This document shows, one piece after another, positions 1 through 9,653 of a stretch of 64,000 nt of DNA; position 1 is the first letter of the stretch; every line of letters begins with the position of its first letter. Position numbers and translations under genes: made by a program. The notes below the pieces were generated by a model. It was not told the origin of the DNA, made no database searches, and worked only from the letters and a program-made list of their open reading frames with translations. The stretch is from Mantis religiosa. Taxonomy: Eukaryota > Arthropoda > Insecta > Mantodea > Mantidae. Location: positions 260,898,940-260,962,939 of the forward strand of contig CM060947.1 of the NCBI GenBank assembly GCA_030765055.1, written 5' to 3'.

Positions 1-1238
1 AAACTACAACATTGACGATTAATTTGTCACTATTCAATATAATCTCCGTCCTTTTCCACAGTTTTGGTCCACCTTTTAACTAGGGCGTGTATTCCAGTGC
101 GGTAAAACACACGGTCTTGCTCCCTAAGGCATTGACGCACGGACGTTTTCACAGCCTCCTCATCTTCAAAATGAATCCCACGAAGAGCTTCCTTTAGTGG
201 CCCGAACAGATGAAAGTCTGATGGTGCCAGGTCAGTGAGGTAAGACTTGCCATCCCAATTTCTCAATTTCTGCAGTGGTGTAACGGCTGGTGTGTGGTCT
301 TTCATTGTCATGCAAAAGAAGAACATCCGCGATAGTTTTTGTTGGGCGAACTCGGCGAAGACGTGCTTTCAGCGTTTTGAGAGTACTGATGTATTGGCCA
401 GAATTTATTGTGCATCCATGCTCCAAAAGATCAATCATAAGCACATCCTCTGCATCCCAAAGCACTGCCGACATAACTCTCCCTGCCGACCGCTGAATTT
501 TGAATTTTTTTCTTCGGTGACGTTGTGTGATGCCATTCCATTTATGGCCTCTTTGATTCAGGTTCAAAAAAATGAACCCACGTTCCGTCTCCAGTAACAA
601 TTTTTTTCCAGAAACTCCTCTCCCTACAAATTGAAGTGCTGCAAGTGTTCGGAGGCTATGGTTTTCCTTGTTTCTTTGTTTTGGGTGGTTAACATTCTTG
701 CTACCCAAGGTGAACAAACTTTTAAGTAGCCCAGTTGTTGAATAATCGTCATCACACTGTCTTTACTGAGGGGGGTAATGCAACACAATTCACGTGTTGT
801 TACCCGGCGATCACCACGAATGATTTCATCGACTTGCTGAATGTTGCATGGAGTCACTGCAGTCACCGGCCTGCCACTTCGCTTTTCATCTGTCAATGGT
901 GTCTGCCCTTCAGCTTCGTTACAGCGACGAACCCATCGTCTAACAGTGCTGACATCCACCGTTGCATCACCATACACATTTTTTAGCCTTTCGTGAATGC
1001 GAGTTGGTGTTTCACCTTCCGCAGTCAAAAATTCAATCACAGAACGCTGTCTAATACGAATGTCGATGTCTGCCATATTGCAAGAAGATGCAGTGCTGCC
1101 ACCTGTTGACTTAGGAAGTTACTACTGCAGAGGATTGGAGAAGAAGGTTTGAGGAATTGCGCCAAATTCAAAGTTTTTACATAGCTTACTTATTTAAGGA
1201 AAAAAAGAATAGAGGCATTACTTCATGACACACCCTTG
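1..1238 (-). mobile_element. Mariner element A, cut by the window edge
   Basis: This is a mariner-family DNA transposon read on the minus strand. Its right end (1210-1238) is a decayed terminal inverted repeat followed by TA, the expected target duplication. It matches the intact end of element B at 49975-51240, which is the same family in the opposite orientation. The other end lies beyond base 1: the first bases still match the 3' untranslated part of B, about 100 bases short of the end. Many substitutions in the repeat (CAAGGGTGTGTCATGAAG against CGAGGGTGGGTCAAAAAG in B) show that this copy is old. Confidence 0.9.
30..1076 (-). pseudogene. Mariner transposase A, frameshifted
   Basis: This is a broken DD34D-type transposase, the enzyme that would cut and paste the element. 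It starts at 1076 (MADIDIRIRQRSVIEF), giving the N-terminal helix-turn-helix region, and the frame holds to about 624. Sequence similarity then continues in other frames: 717-232 carries the middle and the second catalytic aspartate (LHDNERPH), and 326-30 carries the C-terminal LAPSDFHLFGPLKEA block with the third aspartate and the ending GDYIE. The first catalytic motif reads GDGTW instead of GDETW and lies in a shifted frame. At least two frameshifts are needed to join the parts, so no active enzyme can be made. Confidence 0.88.
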
Positions 1239-2159
1239 TAATATACTGTACGAGAGTTTGCTTATGACTTTTGTCAAAGGTTGTATGCTAAGTCCTAGAG
1301 GTTTGCCCTTCCAAACCCTGTAATTCAAACTATTAATTTGCATATTTAGGAATATTTTCAATAACAGATAGTAAAGAAAGCCATAAGTATGAACAAACAT
1401 ATGTATTTGATGTTGGTACGAAGTTGAACACCCTGTATGACAGACATCCTGTACATACAGACGGCAGGAGTGTCGTAAACAGAAGTATAACGGCAAAACA
1501 AAGCGTTTTGTCATTGTTTTCAGTTGAAGTTTGCAGCACCAGCAGCCGATAATGACCTGCAACTTGTGACACGTGATCATATCTGCTTGTTTTTCATTGT
1601 CTAGCTTATGACCCGCTGAACAAAGGCGAAAACATTACACGTGTGTTTCATGAATCAAAACAGTGCCCAAAATTATGTGCTACAAACTTGTTGCAACAAT
1701 CGACGTTTGAGTAATGGCACCATAACGGACGCAGTTAACAAAAGTTTTTATAGCCCCAATCTATTATAAATTTGATTTAAGCAGTAATTACACCGAATTC
1801 CATCACGAAAGTTTTCAACTCTCCGTCAGCTAAAATTAATAGAGGACGTGCAGTCTACTTGCTTGAATTTATATCAAGAACCTATATAATACAGTTTTGG
1901 GGTATTTAATATTATTATTTGAAGACAGATTTTTAGTAAACGTGGTCGTTTTACTAATTCACGGCAGTGTAAAAAGTAGAAAACTCTTTCGGAAAGTGCT
2001 TAAAGGATTTTAACACTTCGGTGATGCCAACTTTGGTTGATTTTGACAATTGCCTCTTCAAGAAGGCCATGAATCAGAGTTAAATTATACTTATACGAGG
2101 TACATTAAATGATTAAGCACAAGGCCTGATCAACAAAGATTGAGGCTGATTCTTTTCAC
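1239..2159. other. No gene recognised
   Basis: AT-rich sequence between mariners A and C. Short frames at 1218-1580 on the minus strand have no recognisable motif and read as chance. I see no repeat, RNA gene or element end here. Confidence 0.5.
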
Positions 2160-3700
2160 AGATGTTTAGATCTCCAATTCAACGTTTACATGATCTTATT
2201 CAAAGTATTTCCCCCTACTTCAATGCACTTTTTATAGCGTCTCTGCTAGTTCTTGAACACATGCTGCAGACCATTCTTTGTCAAGTCCTTGAGAATTGCG
2301 TCACTTTTCTTGAGCACTGCTTCAGAGTTCTCAAATCGAATACCCCTAAGCTTTGTCTTGAGTGGTGTGAATAAAAAGGTCATCGGATGCAAGATTGGCG
2401 CTAAAAGGTGGATATAGTACAAAGATAATCTTAAATCGAGCCAGAAACTGCATGACTTGATTTGCGACGTGAGGCCGTGTATTGTCATGATGAAGTCGCC
2501 ACCCAGTCCGAGAAAGCTCTCATCGTTTCTTTGCAATGTGCTTCCTCAGCGTAGTCAATACTGAAGTGCAGTATGCTGCTGTAAGAGTAGTGTGAGGGTA
2601 ACTGCATGTGACGTAAGGCAGTGTATTGTCATGATGAAGTCGCCACCCAGTCCGAGAGAGCTCTGGTCGTTTCTTTGCAATGTGCTTCCTCAATGTAGCT
2701 AATATTGACGTGTAGTATGCTGCTGTAACAGTAGTGTGAGGAGGAACTGCATGTGACGTGTGGCCGTGCATTGTCATGATAAAATCGCCACCCAGTCCGA
2801 GAAAACTCTGGTCCTTTCTTTGCAATGTACTTCCTCAGTAGAGCCAATACTGACGTATAGTATGCTGCTGTAACAGTAGTGTGAGGGGGAACTGCATGTG
2901 ACGTGAGGCCGTGCATTGTCATGATGAAGTCGCCACCCAGTCCAAGAAAGCTCTGGTCGTTTCCTTGTAATGTGCTTCCTCAGTGTAGTCAATAGTGACG
3001 TGTAGCATGCTGGTGTAACAGTAGTGTGAGGGGGAACTGCATGTGACGTGAGACCGTGCATTGTCATGATGAAGTCGCCACACAGTACGAAAGCTCTGGT
3101 CGTTTCTTTGAAATGTGCTTCCTCAGTGTAGGCAATACTGACGTGTAGTATGCTGCTGTAACAGTAGTGTGAGGGGGAACTGCATGTGACCTGAGACCGT
3201 GCGTTGTCATGATTAAGTCGACACCCAGTCCGAGAAAGCTCTGGTCGTTTCCTTGCAATGCGCTTCCTCAGTGTAGCCAATATTGACGTGTAGTATGCTG
3301 TTGTAACAGTAGTGTGAGGGGGAACTGCATGTGACGTGAGGCCGTACATTGTCATGAGGAAGACGCCACCCAGTCCGAGAAAGCTCTGGTCGTTTCTTTG
3401 TAATCTGCTTCCTCAGTGTAGCCAATACTGACGTGTAGTATGCTGCTGAAACAGTCGTGTGAGGGGGAACTGCGTGCTCGCAAATCATTCCATCACAGTC
3501 AAAAAATGTGATCACCATCACCTTCCCTGCAGATGGAACACATTTTGCATTTTTGCTGTTGGAGATCCTGGCGATTTCTACACTGTGCTTGCTTGTTTTT
3601 CTTCAGGATCATAATGATGCAGCCATGACTCATCACCAGTGACACTCGAAGCTTAGGGATATTCTTTAGAGGTACCGCCATTGTATTTGCTGAGTATTTT
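2160..3700 (-). pseudogene. Mariner C transposase with internal tandem expansion
   Basis: This is a mariner remnant on the minus strand. From right to left it holds a first catalytic block (about 3650-3600, SWLHHYDPEEK in a shifted frame), a GKVM-type block near 3520, the block AVPPHTTV-AAYYTSVL (about 3470-3400), KKRPELSRTGW, and HHDNARPHV with the second aspartate. The segment from AVPPHTTV to HHDNARPH is then repeated about seven times before the frame continues into the terminal part (2460-2250: FLARFKIIFVLYPPFSANLA, then LRGIRFENSEAV and LTKNGLQHV). The N-terminal third is missing. The repeat length is not a multiple of three, so the product would be nonsense. Confidence 0.85.
2480..3480 (-). 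repeat. 145-bp tandem array made from mariner coding sequence
   Basis: About seven head-to-tail copies of a 143-146 bp unit. The landmark TTGTCATGATGAAGTCGCCA recurs, with variation, near 2484, 2627, 2772, 2916, 3061, 3204 and 3349. Each unit encodes the mariner stretch from AVPPHTTV to HHDNARPHVT. Units differ by scattered substitutions and small indels, so the array is not an assembly echo of one copy. Confidence 0.9.
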
Positions 3701-3949
3701 TGTAAAAAAAATCTACAAGAGCATCTTTCTGAGATTGCGTCAGATTATATTGGATTCAACGAGAGCAAACGTTTTCACGGCGAAACAGCCATGCTATGTT
3801 TTATATATGCTGGTGGAACTATTGACTGGATAGCCTCAATCTCTCAAAATTTATCTGAATACGATGATACATGTTCATTTTCTTCATCCCTTGCAACTAA
3901 AGGCGTCACCTAGGCAACCAGTTTTAAAACATCTGACTCTCACATAAAT

Positions 3950-4665
3950 TCCACTGTACTCCCTTGTAAGTACAATAAGATAATGATTATCTTGAATTAG
4001 ATAGAGCAATAAGTGTTTGTACAAGAGTAGAGAAAGTCATGTATATAAAACATTTGACCAACTCTTAAAGTCTACTGTATTTCCTTGTAACAACAGTAAG
4101 ATAATGTTTATCTTGAAGTAGATAGAGCAATAAGTGTTTGTACAAGAGTAGAGAAACCCATGTATATGAAACATTTGACTATCACTTAAAGTCTACTGTA
4201 TTCCCTTGTAACTACAATAAGATAATATTTATCTTGAAGTAGATAGAGCAATAAGTGTTTGTACAAGAGTAGAGAAAGTCATGTATATAAAACATTTGAC
4301 TATCACTTAAAATCTACTGTATTCCCTTATAACTACAATAAGATAATATTTATCTTGAAGTAGATAGAGCAATAAGTGTTTGTACAAGAGTAGAGAAATC
4401 CATGTATATGAAACATTTGACTATCACTTAAAGTCTACTGTATTCCCTTGTAACTACAATAAGATAATATTTATCTTGAAGTAGATAGAGCAATAAGTGT
4501 TTGTATAAGAGTAGAGAAAGTCATGTATATAAAACATTTTTCTATCACTTAAAGTCTACTGTATTTCCTTGTAGCTGCAATAATATAAAGTTTATCCTGA
4601 AGTAGATAAAGGAATAAGTGTATAAGAATAGAGAAAGTAATTTTGGTTACTAGATATAATTTATC
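3950..4665 (+). repeat. 121-bp satellite, block A
   Basis: About six tandem copies of an AT-rich 121-bp unit; the landmark ACAAGAGTAGAG recurs at 4021, 4142, 4263 and 4384. Each unit holds a short palindrome, AAGATAA-TAT-TTATCTT or a variant of it. The same unit in the opposite orientation makes block B at 46793-48573. The last copy (4560-4650) is degenerate. No coding capacity is seen. Confidence 0.93.
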
Positions 4666-5574
4666 CGATTAGTTTGTTAATTATTCTGTACGGGTGTATA
4701 GTTTTCAGTGTACAAAAGATTTAAAGGTATTAGTATAATAGCATAAAAGTATTGTGTTGTTACGTACATGATATGTCGAGGTTTGTATTTTTCCACTTAA
4801 CCAGAAGGGATGGGTTTGTTTTGGCATTTTCTGTGTTCTCGTCTTTCGAATTCGTTTTTCCCCGGACAGTGTTGCAATCTTTTGTTTTGCTTGGCTGATG
4901 GTCATTGAAACATGCCACTTAGGATGTTTCTCACGTAGGACAAAATACATTTAGGACAAAATGTCAATGTTTACTGCAAGAATGGTAAATGACGCCTGGT
5001 CTATCTCTTACATACCAAACACCAACATCGACGGACGCCAAAAGCTGTTTTCTAAATACAACTGCATGCAGTTTGTTAAACAAGTTCAGCGACTACAGTA
5101 CAACGTAGTTCATTAATGAATCTCTAAACACTTCCCTGTGTTCTTTTGTCATTGGTTTTTTCTTGGAATTTTATTATACGAGGAAACACTAAAAAAAATT
5201 TATAGCTTAAAGCGAGGATTCATTTTAACTATCAATAAATATTTTATTTTTACTTACAATATTCTTCTTTTACATAATACATTTTTCCAGTTAACTAAAT
5301 CGTTTCTTTATACTTTAATAACCTCCTTATTGTTACTTCATAAGTTACGTTTTTCATAATCTTCCAGTACTTGTTTTGATCTCAAAAGAAGTAGTTTCGT
5401 GCATTTCAATTTTTTGTTTAGTATTTGTATTATATTTATTTCTCATCTTCCTTCTACATAAAATTTCATTGATACATTGACATTTGTAACATTTCTTTCA
5501 CTCAATAACAAAATGACTTATTCACATCTAACATACCCTTCCTACCTGCTTGCCCCAAGTCTCGGTCTCAATAT
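4666..5574. other. No gene recognised
   Basis: AT-rich stretch between the satellite and the LTR element. A minus-strand frame at 4705-4950 (81 codons, basic) resembles nothing I can name. Long T-rich runs lie at 5150-5470. Confidence 0.5.
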
Positions 5575-6073
5575 TATGACTTTGTGGGTTCGTGAAATGA
5601 AAAGTCCAATTGCACCACTCAAAAATGTTCTTTATTTCCACCGACTTACAGCTAAACACTTGCCAATTACACAGAATTACGTAATGCACACAATTACGAT
5701 TCACCAGTTCGTCCGTTACAATTCCACTTGCACTCGTAATTACGTACAATCTTCCGATGCTCTCACACAGTCTTCTCGTCGTACACTAGCACTGCATTCT
5801 TACACCAAGAACTGACTGACTGACTGATTAACTAACTCCTCTTGCACGACGTGTAGCTTATATAGGGTCCGCTTGCCGATCTGGAAGGTTCTCCATTAGA
5901 TGAAATATCCCGTAATTTCGAGAACACAGGTGGAACAGGAAGAAACGGCGCAGTGATGTTTTTTTGTCCCAGCCATCCCTTCTTAACGCTATAAGACAAA
6001 CGAGGAGGCGGGGCGAACACCGACCCGTCTGCTGCTTGCCCAGTCTATAGGGTGTTCCGACGCTCGGGTGACA
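5575..6073 (-). repeat. 3' LTR of the gypsy element
   Basis: Starts TGTCACCCGAGCG on the minus strand and ends at the CACGAACCCACAAAGTCA block. It holds a TATA motif (CTATATAAG, 5858-5866) and an AATAAA polyadenylation signal (complement of 5631-5636), in the order expected for U3-R-U5. A short TGAC/TAAC-type repeat lies at 5813-5837. Confidence 0.93.
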
Positions 6074-7513
6074 CTGCTCCCTCCTCAAAGCTGGTCGTCC
6101 CGAACAGCACCATCGTGGCGTGCCAGGCGGTCCAGGTGCACCACCAGCATCTGCTCGGAGCCTCAGCCAGAAGTAGCGCTGCCGAAGTTTGTCAATCGTT
6201 CGGTTCGCTCCCAGGTGTCCTCCTGAAGTACCAGCGTGTACTTCTTCCAAGACTTCCGGTACCTTACTCCGGGGAAGTACCAACTGTTCTCTCTGCGTCT
6301 TCCCATCGGGTGATTCCCATACCCGGAACAGCACGCCCTCTCTGGTCTTCAACGAGTCCCATTGGGCCCAGTACGACTTGTAGGTGGCGCTCCTCGGTGC
6401 GATGTCCTCCCAGGTTGGTCTCGTCCCTGCCTCCACTTCCCTTAAGAGTGGCCCCAAGTCTGCGTCCGCCAGCTGCTCCCTCCTCAGGCCTGCCCTATCC
6501 CAGCCGTCCGCAGGCACTGCCACAACTACTCGGACTGCTGCGGCACGCTCCTTCTCTTCCACTCTTGTGCACTGGCCGCACTCTACTGGACAGGGTCTTC
6601 GGGACATGGCGTCTGCGTTACCGTGGCTCTTCCCTCTACGATGTTCCGAGGTGAAGTCGTACTCCTGCAGCCTCTGGACCCAACGTGTCGTCTGGCCTTC
6701 CAGGTTTTTAAAGCTCAATAGCCAGGTTAGGGCGGAATGGTCAGTCCTCAGGTGGAATGGCTGACCGTACAGGTACTTGTGGAAGTGCTCCAAAGTCGTT
6801 ACTACCGCCAATAATTCTCGTCGGGTGACGCAGTAGTTCTTCTCTGCCTTGGATAGCGTCTTGCTGTAGTAGGCTATCACCCGCTCATGGCCATCCTGGA
6901 TCTGCGATAGGACACCTCCAATGCAATGGTCGCTAGCGTCGGTGTCCACAATGAAGGCGCCACCCGGTTGTAGGAAACCCAAAATTGGAGCACTGCACAG
7001 GGTCTCCTTTAGGTGCTGGAAAGCGTTTTCGGCGTCCTCTGTCCACACATAAGGCCGGTGTTCCTCCATCAGGCGGGTGAGGGGTTTTGCGATGTTGTCG
7101 GCCTTTTCCTCTAAATCATTAAGGCGGTCGTCTACTTGACCCATCCGCTTGCCCAGATTCGTGACATCATCCCTCACGCCGGCCAACCGTTCCTCAAACT
7201 TGGCGGCGAGGACCTCGTTCGCCTCCCTCATCTCCGTTGTCAGTTCGGCCATCTTTGCGGTCATTGTCGTGGCCAAGTTGTTGTTTGCCATTTCCATCTT
7301 CGCTGTTAATTCGGCCTTCATTTCTTCCATCTGCTCGGTGATGTTGTCGTTAGCCGTCTTCATTAGTTTCAGTTCCGGGGCCAGGCTGTTATTTGCAGTC
7401 TCCAGCTTCGCGGCCAGGCTGTTATTTGCCGCTTCTGTTTTTGCAGCGAGGTTTTCATTTGCCGTCTTCATTTCTTTCAGTTCCGCTAAAATCTTTTCTA
7501 ATGCTGCCTCCAT
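5858..7513 (-). CDS. Gag-like coiled coil fused in frame to RNase H and truncated integrase
   Basis: An open frame of about 550 codons starting at ATG 7513, just after the primer-binding site; an in-frame upstream extension into the LTR is ignored. Residues about 1-160 are a long alanine/glutamate/lysine-rich coiled coil with repeated AANNSLAAK-like heptads, in the Gag position. Near residue 165 it passes directly into the end of a reverse transcriptase (KPLTRLMEEHRPYVW) and an RNase H domain (DTDASDHCIGGVLSQ, YYSKTLSKAEKNY, LRTDHSALTWL). A partial integrase zinc-binding domain follows (HAGTSGGHLGANRTIDKL), keeping the HH half but losing CC. The frame then runs through the polypurine tract into the LTR. 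Protease, reverse transcriptase active site and integrase core are deleted. The frame is open throughout, which suggests a recent deletion. Confidence 0.85.
   Translation of the reverse strand: MEAALEKILAELKEMKTANENLAAKTEAANNSLAAKLETANNSLAPELKLMKTANDNITEQMEEMKAELTAKMEMANNNLATTMTAKMAELTTEMREANEVLAAKFEERLAGVRDDVTNLGKRMGQVDDRLNDLEEKADNIAKPLTRLMEEHRPYVWTEDAENAFQHLKETLCSAPILGFLQPGGAFIVDTDASDHCIGGVLSQIQDGHERVIAYYSKTLSKAEKNYCVTRRELLAVVTTLEHFHKYLYGQPFHLRTDHSALTWLLSFKNLEGQTTRWVQRLQEYDFTSEHRRGKSHGNADAMSRRPCPVECGQCTRVEEKERAAAVRVVVAVPADGWDRAGLRREQLADADLGPLLREVEAGTRPTWEDIAPRSATYKSYWAQWDSLKTREGVLFRVWESPDGKTQREQLVLPRSKVPEVLEEVHAGTSGGHLGANRTIDKLRQRYFWLRLRADAGGAPGPPGTPRWCCSGRPALRREQCHPSVGTPYRLGKQQTGRCSPRLLVCLIALRRDGWDKKTSLRRFFLFHLCSRNYGIFHLMENLPDRQADPI
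6074..6090 (-). other. Polypurine tract
   Basis: On the minus strand the 17 bases just upstream of the 3' LTR are CTTTGAGGAGGGAGCAG, a purine-rich tract at the place where plus-strand DNA synthesis is primed in LTR elements. Confidence 0.8.
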
Positions 7514-7521
7514 TGTGTTAT

Positions 7522-7539
7522 GTCGCACTCCTGACACCA
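7522..7539 (-). other. tRNA primer-binding site
   Basis: Two bases after the end of the 5' LTR the minus strand reads TGGTGTCAGGAGTGCGA. It begins with TGG, the complement of a tRNA CCA end, as expected for minus-strand priming in a gypsy element. The tRNA species cannot be told from this alone. Confidence 0.8.
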
Positions 7540-7541
7540 AT

Positions 7542-8039
7542 TGTGACTTTGTGGGTTCGTGAAATGAAAAGTCCAATTACACCACTCAAAAATGTTCTTT
7601 ATTTCCACTGACTTACAGTTAAACTCTTGCCAATTACACAGAATTACGTAATGCACACAATTACGATTCACCAGTTCGTCCGTTACAATTTCACTTGCAC
7701 TCGTAATTTCGTACAATCTTCCGATGCTCTCACACAGTCTTCTCGTCGTACACTAGCACTGCATTCTTACACCAAGAACTGACCGACTGACTGACTAACT
7801 AACTCCTCTTGCACGACGTGTAGCTTATATAGCGTCCGCTTGCCGATCTGGAAGGTTCTCCATTAGATGAAATATCCCGTAATTTCGAGAACACAGGTGG
7901 AACAGGAAGAGACGGCGCAGTGATGTTTTTTGTCCCAGCCATCCCTTCTTAACGCTATAAGACAAACGAGGAGGCGGGGCGAACACCGACCCGTCTGCTG
8001 CTTGCCCAGTCTATAGGGTGTTCCGACGCTCGGGTGACA
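7542..8039 (-). repeat. 5' LTR of the gypsy element
   Basis: The partner of 5575-6073, with only scattered single-base differences (four in the first 80 bases by eye). It carries the same TATA and AATAAA signals. A related but more divergent solo LTR lies at 59930-60423. Confidence 0.93.
7824..7832 (-). promoter_or_regulatory. Putative LTR TATA box
   Basis: CTATATAAG on the minus strand, about 220 bases upstream of the AATAAA signal (complement of 7598-7603) in the same LTR. Position and order fit an RNA polymerase II promoter driving minus-strand transcription of the element. Confidence 0.6.
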
Positions 8040-8044
8040 ATAGA

Positions 8045-9265
8045 TATAACCCCTGGTTTTCCATGTATTGATGACACTCCTCTCCAGTTTTCGTTTCCGG
8101 GAGCTCCTTAGACATCTTGATACTGAAATGCCCAAGATGTATCCTAGGGGGGAGAGGACATACCCTCCTTAGTTGTGTAGAGCGTCCCACGTTGATCTGG
8201 GCATGACCCCATATGATAAATCTACCATGTCTATGTCTAGTATCCGCACATGCTTTTTAGAATTTCTATCGCGATATGAGGACCATTTTGTAATTTATAC
8301 TGATGGCTCCAAGAACTCAAATGGTGTTGGTTGTGCTTACGTGTGTGGATCCGAACCGTATACTTTCGGATTCCACCCTAGCACTTCCATTTTTACTGCA
8401 GAGCTTTATGCAATATACTGGGCCATTTTACACGTACGTCGACGAAAGTTGGGGGACTGCTTAATCCTGATTGATTCCGTCAGTGCACTTCAAAGCCTAC
8501 GGCAGCTGTACAACTACCACCCTATTGTGCAGCGTATCCAGGATGCCCTCCATGTTTTACACGCTTCTGGCGTTAGAGTGGTGTGTGAATGGACCCCTGG
8601 TCACGTAGGCTTGCGGGGGAATGAAATGGCGGATTTGGCAGCCAAGACGGCTACCATGAAGCCCAGGGTTCGAGTACCATCTGTGACATCGGAAGATTTT
8701 AGGGCCGTATTGCGGAGAGCTGTGCAAACCTGCTGGCAGGAAGAGTGGTCCACTCTCCGCAATAATAAACTTAGATCAGTGAAAGAACTTCCGATTCCCT
8801 GGGTTACCTCCTGTCAGTCGTCTCGTCGCGAGGAGGTGAGTTTGGCTCGGTTACGTATTGGTCACTGCTTTTTTACTCATAGTTTTCTATCTAAAAAGGA
8901 GCCTTCTCCACTGTGTCCGTTTTGCAATGAAGCGTTATCTGTACGACACGTGCTGCTAGAGTGTTTTCACCTAGCAGACCTTAGGACGTCTCTGCAGCTG
9001 CCGGTCAGCTTTGCAGAAATGCTAGCGGACGATAACGCAGTAGTGGAGAAGGTTTTTAGATTCTTTTCTAAATTACACTTTAGGATTTAGTGAAGGAAAT
9101 TTTTAGTAGGTTTTGACTGATATTTCCTTTTCTTCTTCTTTTTTAAAATATACATGTGTGTGTGCAATTTTAATAGTTTTATTTATACTTATATAGTTTT
9201 TGGAAAGTTTTATATCTGGCTTTTGCCATGACTTGTTTTTGTAAGGGCGCTGAACTACACATCAT
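8045..9265 (+). mobile_element. 3' end of an I-like non-LTR retrotransposon
   Basis: A 5'-truncated LINE abutting the gypsy LTR. Only the last domain of its polymerase protein and the 3' untranslated region remain. The tail AAGGGCGCTGAACTACAC followed by ATC repeats resembles the tail of the second I-like LINE at 46215-46262 (AAGGGCGCTGATAACC), which marks them as one clade. No target duplication was identified. Confidence 0.85.
8173..9090 (+). CDS. LINE ORF2 C-terminal part: RNase H plus zinc-knuckle
   Basis: A frame of 306 codons with no ATG at its start, so it is a truncated piece of a longer protein. The RNase H domain has its acidic residues in order: YTDGSKNS (D), FTAELYAIYW (E), LIDSVSALQSL (D) and GHVGLRGNEMAD (D). 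The domain would remove RNA from RNA-DNA hybrids during retrotransposition. A C-terminal CPFCNEALSVRHVLLEC motif (C-x2-C-x7-H-x4-C) is the zinc-knuckle typical of I-like and related LINEs. The frame is intact over this part, suggesting fairly recent insertion. The reverse transcriptase and endonuclease are absent. Confidence 0.88.
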   Translation: MCRASHVDLGMTPYDKSTMSMSSIRTCFLEFLSRYEDHFVIYTDGSKNSNGVGCAYVCGSEPYTFGFHPSTSIFTAELYAIYWAILHVRRRKLGDCLILIDSVSALQSLRQLYNYHPIVQRIQDALHVLHASGVRVVCEWTPGHVGLRGNEMADLAAKTATMKPRVRVPSVTSEDFRAVLRRAVQTCWQEEWSTLRNNKLRSVKELPIPWVTSCQSSRREEVSLARLRIGHCFFTHSFLSKKEPSPLCPFCNEALSVRHVLLECFHLADLRTSLQLPVSFAEMLADDNAVVEKVFRFFSKLHFRI

Positions 9266-9274
9266 CATCATCAC

Positions 9275-9653
9275 TCCTCTCCCTTGTATCCCTCGTTCTA
9301 GTTTTCCAGCCCTTAATTGTTTTATTTTCTTCATCAATCTTAACCATTTCTCTCTAACTTTCCCTAGATATTCACGTATATTCCTTACATTCTTTTCTCC
9401 TTTTACCAATAACGTTTTCTTTATTACTAATACCTCCCCCAACCCTAAAACTGTCCCAGTTTTGTTGCCAAATTTGTTCTCTCCATATCTTTGTTTGTTT
9501 GCAATAAAGTATACTATACCAAACTATATCCTCTTCTCCACACATTGGGCATTTCGCTGTATCCTTTTCATATCTAATACCTTTCAAATTTCTAAATCCT
9601 GTCCTTACCCAGGCATATCCTTCTCGCCCTAACTTATTATCGGGTAGTCGCAC
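9275..9653 (-). pseudogene. LINE C-terminal domain, downstream half
   Basis: The minus-strand frame 9653-9372 reads RLPDNKLGREGYAWVRTGF and then the zinc-knuckle CPMCGEEDIVWYSILYC, followed by a K-x-W-R-E-Q-I-W stretch. This is the C-terminal part of a non-LTR retrotransposon polymerase. The matching upstream half is at 11110-11500; mariner D separates the two. Clade not resolved. Confidence 0.75.

Larger units (their letters stand above)
5575..8039 (-). mobile_element. Ty3/gypsy LTR retrotransposon, internally deleted
   Basis: A complete LTR-to-LTR element on the minus strand, 2.46 kb long, less than half the usual gypsy length. Two LTRs of about 498 bp (7542-8039 and 5575-6073) bracket a primer-binding site, one long fusion reading frame and a polypurine tract. 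The two LTRs are nearly identical by eye, so insertion was fairly recent. The right flank starts ATAG and the left flank ends ATAT, so a 4-bp target duplication is possible but imperfect. Reverse transcriptase, protease and the integrase core are missing, so it could only have moved with help from a complete relative. Confidence 0.93.

Noticed and set aside
4705..4950. An 81-codon minus-strand frame with basic composition, faintly HMG-like
   Set aside because: The pattern is too weak to support a family call; no flanking coding sequence.
6052..7562. Open plus-strand frames of 200, 126 and 137 codons
   Set aside because: They are antisense to the gypsy fusion frame, whose RNase H motifs and LTR signals fix the coding strand as minus.
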